A DNA stretch of 25,786 bases, taken from assembly GCA_002305445.1 (NCBI GenBank), contig DBRA01000031.1, positions 10,678 through 36,463 of the forward strand, in the 5' to 3' direction. The translations under genes and the position numbers were made by a program. The notes beneath the pieces are model-generated. The model was given only the letters and a program-made list of their open reading frames with translations. It did no database searches and had not been told where the DNA came from. Of this stretch, positions 6,587-14,111 are shown in pieces. The stretch comes from Clostridiales bacterium UBA1380 (GTDB lineage: Bacteria > Bacillota > Clostridia > Oscillospirales > CAG-272). The first letter of the stretch is position 1; every line of letters starts with the position of its first letter.

Positions 6587-7360
6587 TTAACCCGCGCTTT
6601 TTGCTTTGCGTGCCGCGCGCAGCGCGGCGTATTGCGAATATTCCGGCTGAACCGGGTCTCCGCCCTCGCGCTCGCGGCGTCGCGCCGCGATTTCGAACGA
6701 AGTGTACTCCGGCAGCGCGCCTTCGATCTCGGCCGCCTCGATTAGCGAATACGATATGTAGTCGGGAAAATGCTTCTTTATGAGGAACAGGTATTCGACG
6801 TCGAGCTCGCCGTCAATCACCTTCTCGAAGATCGTGTCGAGCGATTTATACGGCAGAAACGGCATGAAGCGGTCGAGCAGTTCGAGATCGAGCTTCGTGA
6901 AGTCTGCTGTCTTTACGACGCGCTCGAAGTCCTTGCTGGATAGAAACTCCTGCATGCGGATAAGATACGAAATGTCAACTCCGTGGCGCTCGAAGCCGGC
7001 GGCGATCACGGACAAGACCGACGCCTTGAGGTACGGCGCGCACGATACCACGCCGTCGGCGGATATCTCGCCGCGCGCGAGCATATCTGCGATCTCCTCC
7101 GGCGTGCGGTTCGCGACGCGGCTTATCACCGCGACCTCGTCCTCCGTCAGCTCCGCCGCGCGGACGAGCGTGTCGAGGTCTACGTTGAACACGCGCGTCA
7201 GCGACAGCAGGATGTCGGGGTTCGGATATGTCGCGCCGCACTCCCAGTTCGAGACGGCCTGCCGCGTTACTCCGACCGCGTCCGCCAGCTCCGATTGCGT
7301 CAGATCCGCTTCCTTGCGTTTTTCAGATATGTACTGCCCGAATTTCTTAAGGTTGAACAA
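6587..7360 (-). CDS. XRE-family helix-turn-helix regulator
   Basis: A 257-residue DNA-binding protein. Residues 1-65 are a Cro/C1-type HTH (LTQSELADAVGVTRQAVSNW at about 20-39, then the NPDILLSLTRVFNV helix). The remaining 190 residues are mostly helical and charged, with no domain I can name. The pattern FERVVKTADF...LDRFMPFLPY...SLDTIFEKVIDG looks like a helical repeat or oligomerisation region. The start is TTG at 7360, with GGGAGGG 9 nt upstream. An in-frame ATG at 7498 would add 46 residues of arginine-rich sequence encoded across the promoter and was rejected. It is monocistronic, with its own promoter and the shared terminator at 6540-6573. The target genes are unknown. Confidence 0.85.
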   Translation of the reverse strand: MFNLKKFGQYISEKRKEADLTQSELADAVGVTRQAVSNWECGATYPNPDILLSLTRVFNVDLDTLVRAAELTEDEVAVISRVANRTPEEIADMLARGEISADGVVSCAPYLKASVLSVIAAGFERHGVDISYLIRMQEFLSSKDFERVVKTADFTKLDLELLDRFMPFLPYKSLDTIFEKVIDGELDVEYLFLIKKHFPDYISYSLIEAAEIEGALPEYTSFEIAARRREREGGDPVQPEYSQYAALRAARKAKSAG

Positions 7361-7393
7361 TGTCCGCGTCCCTCCCGTGTTTTCTACGGCTTT

Positions 7394-7423
7394 ATGATAG
7401 CACGCGGAAAGCGCGTTTGTAAA
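7394..7423 (-). promoter_or_regulatory. Sigma-A promoter for the XRE-type regulator
   Basis: TTTACA (7423-7418) and TATCAT (7399-7394) are 18 bp apart on the minus strand, each one base off consensus. The start is near 7387, about 27 nt before the TTG start codon. The GC-rich gap from here to 7562 shows nothing else, and no clear terminator for the upstream cotH-family gene. Confidence 0.55.
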
Positions 7424-7562
7424 GCCACGCTCGCTTGCGCGGCGGAGAGGTCGGCCGGCGGGGCAACCGCGGCGCGCATACGCGTACAATAAGCGCATGC
7501 ATGACTAAAAGCGTATTGTGTTCAACTGTCAGCCGTCCGACCGCGCCGGCCGGGCATATCCG

Positions 7563-9317
7563 TCAGCCTTCCGTATAACCGAACTGCTCGTCGAGCCATG
7601 CGGTGCGCTTCGAGATCCAGTCTTTGAGGTACTCGACCTCCTCCTCGTATGTGTAAAGCGACTTTCTGCCGCGCAGGCCCGACTCGCGCAGCGCCGTCGG
7701 CCACTCCTTAAAGTTCGCGTCGATCGACTCGCCGTGCTCCGCGACGAAAGCGTCGATGCGCTCTGTGATCGCGCTTATGACGCCGCCGTCGCGCAGCTCG
7801 CGCCAGCGTTCGGCGACGAGCGACGCAAACGTCTCGTCGCGGAACAGTATATCGTACCATGTCGCGTCGCGGATATACCAGCCCACGGGGTTGATGCATG
7901 TCGCGACCTCCTGGTTGCCCATGCAGGTGTCGAAGTCCCAGACCGGGCCGAGCGCGAGTCTGCCGTCGTTGTCGATATAGCCGTACACGCTCGTCACGAA
8001 AATGCTGTCGTAGTTCTTCACGAATTCGCTGACGATGTACCAGTTGATGAAAGCATCGACATCTATCGCGTCCTTATAATACTCGTAGCCTTTGCGCATG
8101 GCGCTCTCGGCCTTGTTCACGATCGTGTTGAGCCGCTCCGTCGCGGCTTTGATGTCTTCATCCGTATGCTCGAGGTCGACCTCGGGTTCGACCAGCATCA
8201 TGTGCACGCCTTCGCGCGATGTGAGGTGTGTCAGCGCTTCGGAGTGGCGGTACTTCATCTCAATCTCGAAGAGCATCGCGCCTGCCGCCGTGTCGATATT
8301 GACGCGGTTTTCGTGCACCTGAACCTTCTCGGTCAGAAGATACAGCCCCTCGTATTCGCCGTTGACGTACAGGTTGACGGGAGCGCACTCCGATGTGTAC
8401 GCCATGCCCGCGTCGAGCGCGAACGACAGCGTCAGGTAGTTGCGCAGCAGCGTCTTATCCGAGTAGTTGGCGATCAGCGTCCACTTTTTCGCCCAGCCGA
8501 GCCCGCACAGATTCACCTTTTCGTCGAACTTGAAATTATACGGCTTTTTCGGCAGGCTCCAAGAGTAATTTCCTCGGCCTTTTATAAAACCGGCTTTTTC
8601 CGTAACGTCGTCCATAAGGTCCAGACCGTCGAGCGCGATCGTCGCGCGCGTCCACTCGTCCTTATTCACGCTCGACAGCCGCGTGCCGCTGTCTAGCGTG
8701 ATATACAGCGCCGGAAGGTCGGACGGCGCGTTTTCGTCCCGGTCGATATCGACGACATCATACGGAGGATTTGTCTCCTGTGTAAACACGCGGCGCAGCA
8801 CAGCCTTCTCGGGCGGCGTAAACGTCACGGTGCCGCTGTCGGCGGATAAACACGAGATGAAAAATTCCGCCGCGGCCGCGTAATTGCGCTGGCTGCCCGC
8901 GAGTACCGTTATAGTGCCGTCGTCGAAGACGTGTATGCCGTATTCGTCCTCCGCGAGACCTTCGCCGGCGGCCGCAGCATAAACGGTGCCGTCGTCACCG
9001 GTGTAGACGCAGTCGCCGACGATTATGTATTTCGTCCCCTCAGGGATCGACATGTATTGATAGTCGATGTCGTTTGTCACGCGGACGCGGGTTCGCTCCG
9101 GCAGGGCGTCGAGCAGATATTTATGGATCGCGACCGCGGCATCCGTCTCCTCGCGCGTCGCGATCTCCTTCCGCATGACGGCATAGTAAATCTCGCCGTC
9201 CGACGCCAAAACAACGGGCTGTGTGTCCTCAGCCGCAGCGGGTTTATTGCTGTCCGAGCACGAGGCAAGCGACGCGATCGAAAGTAATAACAAAAAAAGC
9301 AAAAATAGTCTTTTCAT
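7563..9317 (-). CDS. CotH-family protein kinase-like lipoprotein
   Basis: A 584-residue secreted lipoprotein. It starts with a signal peptide ending in a lipobox (LASC, Cys20), so it is probably anchored on the outer face of the membrane. About 200 residues without clear similarity follow. Then comes a CotH domain with KGRGNYSW...KKPYNFKF (about 243-262), a CGLGWAKKWTLIANYSD region, LYVNGEYEGLYLLTEKV and GPVWDFDTC (around 457). CotH proteins are atypical kinases; Bacillus CotH phosphorylates spore coat proteins, but lipoprotein members outside the coat are common in Clostridia and their substrates are unknown. ATG at 9317 lies about 11 nt after GGGGGAGAG and directly precedes the signal peptide. 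It is divergent from the RACo-like gene. Confidence 0.88.
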   Translation of the reverse strand: MKRLFLLFLLLLSIASLASCSDSNKPAAAEDTQPVVLASDGEIYYAVMRKEIATREETDAAVAIHKYLLDALPERTRVRVTNDIDYQYMSIPEGTKYIIVGDCVYTGDDGTVYAAAAGEGLAEDEYGIHVFDDGTITVLAGSQRNYAAAAEFFISCLSADSGTVTFTPPEKAVLRRVFTQETNPPYDVVDIDRDENAPSDLPALYITLDSGTRLSSVNKDEWTRATIALDGLDLMDDVTEKAGFIKGRGNYSWSLPKKPYNFKFDEKVNLCGLGWAKKWTLIANYSDKTLLRNYLTLSFALDAGMAYTSECAPVNLYVNGEYEGLYLLTEKVQVHENRVNIDTAAGAMLFEIEMKYRHSEALTHLTSREGVHMMLVEPEVDLEHTDEDIKAATERLNTIVNKAESAMRKGYEYYKDAIDVDAFINWYIVSEFVKNYDSIFVTSVYGYIDNDGRLALGPVWDFDTCMGNQEVATCINPVGWYIRDATWYDILFRDETFASLVAERWRELRDGGVISAITERIDAFVAEHGESIDANFKEWPTALRESGLRGRKSLYTYEEEVEYLKDWISKRTAWLDEQFGYTEG

Positions 9318-9386
9318 ATAAACCGCATCTCTCCCCCGCAATCACGGCAGTAATTCATAACAACTATTTACAATTATTATACAACA

Positions 9387-9414
9387 ATTATACCATCATC
9401 GGAAAGCAAGTCAA
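9387..9414 (-). promoter_or_regulatory. Extended -10 promoter for the cotH-family gene
   Basis: TTGACT (9414-9409) and TGGTATAAT (with TATAAT at 9392-9387) are spaced 16 bp apart on the minus strand. The start is near 9380, about 60 nt before the ATG. Confidence 0.7.
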
Positions 9415-9421
9415 GTTTATC

Positions 9422-9450
9422 TTGAAATACGTCAATATAACGTCTATAAT
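9422..9450 (+). promoter_or_regulatory. Sigma-A promoter for the RACo-like/TrmH unit
   Basis: TTGAAA (9422-9427) and TATAAT (9445-9450) are 17 bp apart. The spacer holds a direct repeat of ACGTC (9429-9433 and 9440-9444, period 11 bp). The inverted repeat TCAAG-N5-CTTGA (9411-9425) spans the -35 boxes of this promoter and its divergent partner. Confidence 0.7.
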
Positions 9451-9495
9451 CTCTTTATATGATATTATATATCGACTTTGATGGAGTTGCATACA

Positions 9496-11274
9496 ATGAA
9501 CTTTACTGTGCATATACATGACGAAAACGGCCTGCGCGACGTCGTCGTGCCCGCCGGCACGAGACTGATCGACGCCATCGGCACCATAGACGCGCCCTGC
9601 GGCGGCAACGGCACGTGCGGAAAATGCCGCGTCATCGCGTCGGGCGCGCTGTCTGCGCCGGACGAAGCCGAGAGGGCGCTTCTCGGCGGCGACATTGCGC
9701 GCGGCATCCGTCTCGCCTGCATCGCAAGGGTCGAGGGCGAAGCGTCGGCGAGCGTCGTCGCGCGCGGCAGAGCCGACATAGAGATGGCCGCCGCAGCCTC
9801 CGGCTTCGCTTTTTCTCCCGTCGCGCGCGCGGTTAAGCTGACGCTGTCCGCCCCGACGCTCGAAGATCCTCTGCCCGCCGACCGCAATATCTCTGCCGCG
9901 CTCGCCGCATCCGGCATATGCGGCGCGGCGGTTTCGCCGAAAGCTGCCGCCGAAGCCGCTGCGCTTATACGAGCCGGTACGCTCGATGCGTACGCCTTGC
10001 TGTACGGCGAAAAGATCGTGCTGCGCGTCACCGCGGACGAGCCGCGCGTGCTCGGCGCGGCCGTCGACATCGGCACGACGACCGTCGCCGTCAGCCTTGT
10101 CGACCTCTCCGACAGCGCGAAGCTCGCCGAGGAGGGCTTCGAGAATCCGCAGCGCAGGGCCGGCGCCGACGTCATATCGCGCATCGAATACGCGGCGCGC
10201 CACGGTGCGGCCGCGCTCGCCGACATGATAATTCCCGCCGTGTGCGATGCGATAGCGCGCCTGTGCGTCAAAGCCGGCGCGTCGGCAGACGACGTCGCAG
10301 CCGTCGCCGTCGCGGGCAATACGGTCATGGAGCACCTGTTCGCGGGGCTCGACCCCGCGTCTATAGCTGCGGCTCCCTTCCCCGCCGTGACGCTGTTCGG
10401 CTCAGACAGCACCGCGCGTTCTCTCGGCATGACGGCGCTGCGCCCTGACACGCCCGTGTTTTTGGCGCCGTGCGTCGCCTCGTATGTCGGCGGCGACATA
10501 ACGTCCGGAGCCGCCGCGGCCGGTCTTCGCGGAGCCGAAGGTACGATACTCTACATAGACATCGGCACGAACGGCGAGATGGGGCTGCTGCGCGGAGGGC
10601 GCTTCACCTTCGCGGCGACAGCGGCCGGCCCCGCCTTCGAAGGCGCGCACATCGCACAGGGCATGAGCGCGCTTGACGGCGCGGTACGCGCAGTCAGAGC
10701 AACGCCGGACGGCTTCGAGCTGACGACCGTCGCGGGAGCGCCGCCGCGGGGGCTGTGCGGCAGCGGCATCATCGACGCGACGGCCGCGCTGCTCGACGCG
10801 GGGCTGCTCGACGAGACCGGCGTCCTCGCGGACGCGGACGAGGCTCCGCCCGCCTACGCCGACTTCGCGGACGAGGACGGCGAACGCGTCTGGCTCGACC
10901 GCTCACACACCGTTTACCTGTGCGGCAAGGACATCCGCGAGGTGCAGCTTGCGAAATCCGCCGTCAGCGCCGGAATAGCGACGCTGCTCGACAACGCCGG
11001 AGCGGCCGTCGGGGACATCGACCGCGTCGTGCTCGCGGGCGGGTTCGGCTCCAACATCAACAGCGCATCGGCGTGTAGGATCGGGCTGATTCCGCCGGAG
11101 CTTTCAGGCCGCGTTACGGCGGTCGGCAACACAGCAGCCGCCGGCATGATCGCATGGCTCCTGTCCGCCGACGCGCGCGCGGATATCGCCGGCATCGCCG
11201 CGGAAAGCGACTATCTTGAGCTTTCGGGAAGCCCCGTTTTCATGGAGGAGTTCGTCGACAGGATGATGTTCTGA
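9496..11274 (+). CDS. 2Fe-2S/ASKHA corrinoid-activating protein (RACo/RamA type)
   Basis: A 592-residue cytoplasmic protein of the RACo/RamA family, which uses ATP to reduce the cobalt of corrinoid methyltransferases back to the active Co(I) state. The N-terminal domain is a plant-type 2Fe-2S ferredoxin with C35-x5-C41-x2-C44 and C75. A linker of about 100 residues leads to an actin-like ASKHA ATPase part with DIGTTTV (191-197), a second phosphate loop DIGTNGE (about 355) and VLAGGFGSNIN near the C-terminus. ATG at 9496 has GGAG 9 nt upstream. A TTG six codons earlier was rejected, since it would place that GGAG inside the gene. No corrinoid protein or methyltransferase gene is visible nearby, so the partner is unknown. 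Confidence 0.9.
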   Translation: MNFTVHIHDENGLRDVVVPAGTRLIDAIGTIDAPCGGNGTCGKCRVIASGALSAPDEAERALLGGDIARGIRLACIARVEGEASASVVARGRADIEMAAAASGFAFSPVARAVKLTLSAPTLEDPLPADRNISAALAASGICGAAVSPKAAAEAAALIRAGTLDAYALLYGEKIVLRVTADEPRVLGAAVDIGTTTVAVSLVDLSDSAKLAEEGFENPQRRAGADVISRIEYAARHGAAALADMIIPAVCDAIARLCVKAGASADDVAAVAVAGNTVMEHLFAGLDPASIAAAPFPAVTLFGSDSTARSLGMTALRPDTPVFLAPCVASYVGGDITSGAAAAGLRGAEGTILYIDIGTNGEMGLLRGGRFTFAATAAGPAFEGAHIAQGMSALDGAVRAVRATPDGFELTTVAGAPPRGLCGSGIIDATAALLDAGLLDETGVLADADEAPPAYADFADEDGERVWLDRSHTVYLCGKDIREVQLAKSAVSAGIATLLDNAGAAVGDIDRVVLAGGFGSNINSASACRIGLIPPELSGRVTAVGNTAAAGMIAWLLSADARADIAGIAAESDYLELSGSPVFMEEFVDRMMF

Positions 11275-11329
11275 CCCGCGACTGTCAACAGAATGACATT
11301 TTATACGCAATTACAGAAAGGCATAATAC

Positions 11330-12169
11330 ATGGCCGGTAAAATTATACGCATACGCAGCGCGAACGCCGATTTTCAGCGGCTCGAGGTGCTGCGCTCTAA
11401 CCGCAACAAGCGTCACCGGTGCGGCGAGTTTCTCGTCGAAGGCGTGCGCAACCTTAACGAAGCCACCAAAAACGGCTGGAAATTCACGGCGCTGATCTAC
11501 GCCGAAGGCGTCCCGCTCTCCGACTGGGCGAAATCGTTTATTAAGTCGCACGGCGATGCGGACTCGCTCGTTCTGTCGCCGGAGCTGATGCGGTCGCTGT
11601 CCGGCAAGACCGACACGAGCGAGCTGATGGCGACGATCCACATGCGTACGACGGCGCCATCGGAAATTAAGTTGAGCGAGCGCCCGCTGCTGATGCTGTT
11701 CGACAGGCCGTCCAACCGCGGCAACCTCGGCTCGGTTCTGCGCTCGTGCGACGGATTCGGTGCGGACGGGCTGATCGTCACCGGACACAGCGTCGACTTA
11801 TACGACCCGGAGGTCGTCACCGCGTCGATGGGGTCGTTTTTCAACGTCCCGTTCGCGCGCGTCGACGAAGCGGCCGCGCTCGACGCGATGATCGCTGACA
11901 TGAGGGCGAAGTACGACGGCTTCACCGTCGTCGGCACAACGGCGCACAACGCCGTTGTGCTCGACGAAGTCGATTTTACCGCACCGACGCTGCTCATACT
12001 CGGCAACGAGACCGAGGGCATGTCGCGCCACTGCTACGATATGTGCGACACGCTCGCGACGATACCGATGGCGCCGTCCTCCTGCGCTTCGTCGTTTAAC
12101 GCGGCGTGCGCCGCGACCGTCATGCTGTACGAGTGCGCGCGCCAGCGGCGCTTCGCCGGCAGAAAGTGA
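11330..12169 (+). CDS. SpoU/TrmH-family RNA 2'-O-methyltransferase
   Basis: A 279-residue SPOUT-class enzyme that transfers a methyl group from S-adenosylmethionine to a ribose 2'-OH of tRNA or rRNA. An N-terminal substrate-binding region (HRCGEFLVEGVRNL at about 29-42) precedes the knotted catalytic domain. Motif 1 is FDRPSNRGNLGSVLRSCDGF (124-143) with the conserved Asn/Arg, motif 2 is LGNETEGMS (224-232) and motif 3 begins IPMAPSS (245-251). Motif 3 is altered: SSFNAACAAT stands where SLNVSVA is usual. ATG at 11330 has AGAAAGG 8 nt upstream. It follows the RACo-like gene by 55 bp without a terminator, so the two are probably co-transcribed, though no functional link is obvious. The exact target base is unknown. 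Confidence 0.9.
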   Translation: MAGKIIRIRSANADFQRLEVLRSNRNKRHRCGEFLVEGVRNLNEATKNGWKFTALIYAEGVPLSDWAKSFIKSHGDADSLVLSPELMRSLSGKTDTSELMATIHMRTTAPSEIKLSERPLLMLFDRPSNRGNLGSVLRSCDGFGADGLIVTGHSVDLYDPEVVTASMGSFFNVPFARVDEAAALDAMIADMRAKYDGFTVVGTTAHNAVVLDEVDFTAPTLLILGNETEGMSRHCYDMCDTLATIPMAPSSCASSFNAACAATVMLYECARQRRFAGRK

Positions 12170-12178
12170 GCGAAAAGT

Positions 12179-12217
12179 AAAGGCAGTACGGCGATTGACC
12201 GTACTGCCTTTTATTTT
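12179..12217. terminator. Intrinsic terminator, probably bidirectional
   Basis: AAAGGCAGTACGG and CCGTACTGCCTTT form a 13-bp stem with a 7-nt loop, followed by TATTTTAT on the plus strand. It ends the RACo-like/methyltransferase unit and could also stop the convergent ABC transporter gene, which ends at 12247. Confidence 0.9.
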
Positions 12218-12246
12218 ATATGAAGGTGGAAACACCCTAACCGCAA

Positions 12247-13959
12247 TTACTCTCTGAACTGCGATTTATAAAGTTCGGCGTAGATACCGCCGGCGGCGAG
12301 CAGCGCCTCATGGTCGCCGCGCTCAGCGATGCCGTCGTCGGTGATGACGATTATCTCGTCGGCGTTCTTGATCGTCGACAGGCGGTGCGCGACGACGATG
12401 ACGGTTCTGCCCTTCGAGAGCTCGGCGAGCGACTGCTGTATCAGAAGCTCCGTCGCGTTGTCGAGCGCGCTCGTCGCCTCGTCGAGGATGAGTATCGGCG
12501 GGTTCTTGAGGAATACTCTCGCGATCGAGACGCGCTGCTTCTGACCGCCGGATAGCTTGACGCCGCGCTCGCCGACGATGGTGTCGTACCCGTCCGGCAG
12601 GTCGCGTATGAATTCGTCGATGTTGGCGCGGCGCGCCGCGTCCTCGACCTGCTCGCGCGTGCAGCCGGGAGTGCCGTATGCGATATTGTCGTAGATGCTT
12701 GCGTTGAAGAGGAACACGTCCTGCGCGACGATGCCGACCGCGGCGCGAAGCGATGCGCGCGTCAGCGTGCGTATGTCGCGGCCGTCGACAGTGATTTTGC
12801 CGGATTCGATCTCGTAAAAGCGCGGAATGAGGTGGCAGATCGTCGTCTTTCCGCCGCCGGACGGTCCGACGAGCGCGAGCGTCTTCCCCGCCTCCAGCGT
12901 GAAGCTGACGTCGTTAAGTACGCGGCGGTTGTTTTCATATGAGAAGCAGACGTGCTCGAACGCGACGTCGCCGCGGACGTTTTCAAGCAGCGCGGCGCCC
13001 GGGTCGTCCTCCTCGATCGGTGCGTCCATGATCTCCGTATAGCGCTTGAAGCCGCTCATGCCGTTCTGGTACTGCTCGACAAAGCCGATCAGCCGGCGTA
13101 TCGGGTTCATGAAGACGTTTATGTACAGTATAAACGCCGCGAAGTCGCCGACGTTGATGTTGCCGCGGTAGACGAATATGCCGCCGGTCACGTACAGCAC
13201 GACCTGCAGGAAGTCGCCGATAAACGACGTTCCGCACGAGAACTCCGCCATCACGCGGTAGGCGCGCTTGCGCGCTTCGACAAAGCGCCTGTTGCCGATG
13301 TCGAACTGTGCGTTTTCGTACTCGCGGCTGTCGTATGCCTTGCTGACGCGTATGCCGGCGATGCTGTTCTCGAGCCCTGCGTTGATCTCGCCGATTTCGA
13401 CGCGCGTCTGCGTAAACGCCTCGCTCATGCGAAGGCGCGTTTTCGCCGCGAACAGCACCATCACCGGTATGCTCGCGAAGACGACCAGCGTCAGCGCGAT
13501 GTTGATCGACGCCATCATGACGAAGCTGCCGACGAGCAGCACCGCCGATATGAAGAGATCCTCCGGCCCGTGGTGCGCGAGCTCGGAGATGTCCATGAGG
13601 TCGTTCGTTATGCGCGACATGATCGTGCCGGTCTTGTTGTTGTCGAAGTACGAGAACGGCAGCTTCTCGAGGTGGTCGAATATGTCCGCGCGCATCTGCG
13701 CCTGCATCCGCACGCCGACGATATGGCCGTAGTAGTTGACGAAGTAGTTGAGCCCCGTCTTGATTATGTAGATGAAAAGCAGCGCCGCCGCCCACACGAC
13801 GAGCAAGCGGATCCTGCCGTTCGGGATAAAGTCGTTCAGCATGGAGCGCGTTATCATCGGGTAGAAGAGGTCCGCCACGGACAGCACGAGCGCCGCCGCC
13901 ATATCGGTGATGAAAAGTTTCAGGTTCGGCTTGTAGTATGAGATAAATCTTCGCAGCAT
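12247..13959 (-). CDS. ABC exporter, fused permease and ATPase
   Basis: A 570-residue half-transporter of the MsbA/BmrA/LmrA type, expected to act as a homodimer in the membrane to export lipids, drugs or peptides. Residues 1-310 hold six transmembrane helices (type 1 exporter fold). The ATPase domain has Walker A GPSGGGKTT (365-373), Q-loop VAQDVFLF (411-418), signature LSGGQ (469-473), Walker B ILILDE with the catalytic Glu494, and the switch His525 in VAHRLST. All key residues are intact. ATG at 13959 has GGAG about 8 nt upstream. It is a single gene with its own promoter, so a heterodimer partner is not indicated here. The substrate cannot be inferred. Confidence 0.93.
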   Translation of the reverse strand: MLRRFISYYKPNLKLFITDMAAALVLSVADLFYPMITRSMLNDFIPNGRIRLLVVWAAALLFIYIIKTGLNYFVNYYGHIVGVRMQAQMRADIFDHLEKLPFSYFDNNKTGTIMSRITNDLMDISELAHHGPEDLFISAVLLVGSFVMMASINIALTLVVFASIPVMVLFAAKTRLRMSEAFTQTRVEIGEINAGLENSIAGIRVSKAYDSREYENAQFDIGNRRFVEARKRAYRVMAEFSCGTSFIGDFLQVVLYVTGGIFVYRGNINVGDFAAFILYINVFMNPIRRLIGFVEQYQNGMSGFKRYTEIMDAPIEEDDPGAALLENVRGDVAFEHVCFSYENNRRVLNDVSFTLEAGKTLALVGPSGGGKTTICHLIPRFYEIESGKITVDGRDIRTLTRASLRAAVGIVAQDVFLFNASIYDNIAYGTPGCTREQVEDAARRANIDEFIRDLPDGYDTIVGERGVKLSGGQKQRVSIARVFLKNPPILILDEATSALDNATELLIQQSLAELSKGRTVIVVAHRLSTIKNADEIIVITDDGIAERGDHEALLAAGGIYAELYKSQFRE

Positions 13960-14012
13960 TTTTACCGCTCCGGCATCATATTTTTACGGCGCCATTGCGC
14001 GCAACATCAAAT

Positions 14013-14041
14013 ATGATAACTCATAATCGGCCGCGAGTCAA
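14013..14041 (-). promoter_or_regulatory. Sigma-A promoter for the ABC exporter
   Basis: TTGACT (14041-14036) and TATCAT (14018-14013) are 17 bp apart on the minus strand. The start is near 14006, about 47 nt before the ATG. It lies directly downstream of the ftsZ terminator, so the exporter is transcribed separately from the dcw cluster. Confidence 0.7.
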
Positions 14042-14073
14042 TATTATATATTTATACAATTATTTTAATAATT

Positions 14074-14101
14074 AAAAAAGGACGGCTTTCGCCGTCCTTT
14101 T
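14074..14101 (-). terminator. Intrinsic terminator of ftsZ and the dcw cluster
   Basis: On the minus strand, AAAAGGACGGC, a GAAA loop and GCCGTCCTTTTTT form an 11-bp stem (7 bp GC-rich) with a stable tetraloop and six T. It begins about 10 nt after the ftsZ stop codon. Confidence 0.92.
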
Positions 14102-14111
14102 GCTGCATTGA

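Noticed and set aside
12952..13941. Long plus-strand open frame opposite the ABC exporter, and similar ones opposite murF, murE and the PBP
   Set aside because: All are antisense to complete, motif-bearing genes and have the Arg/Val/Asp-rich composition typical of shadow frames in GC-rich DNA.
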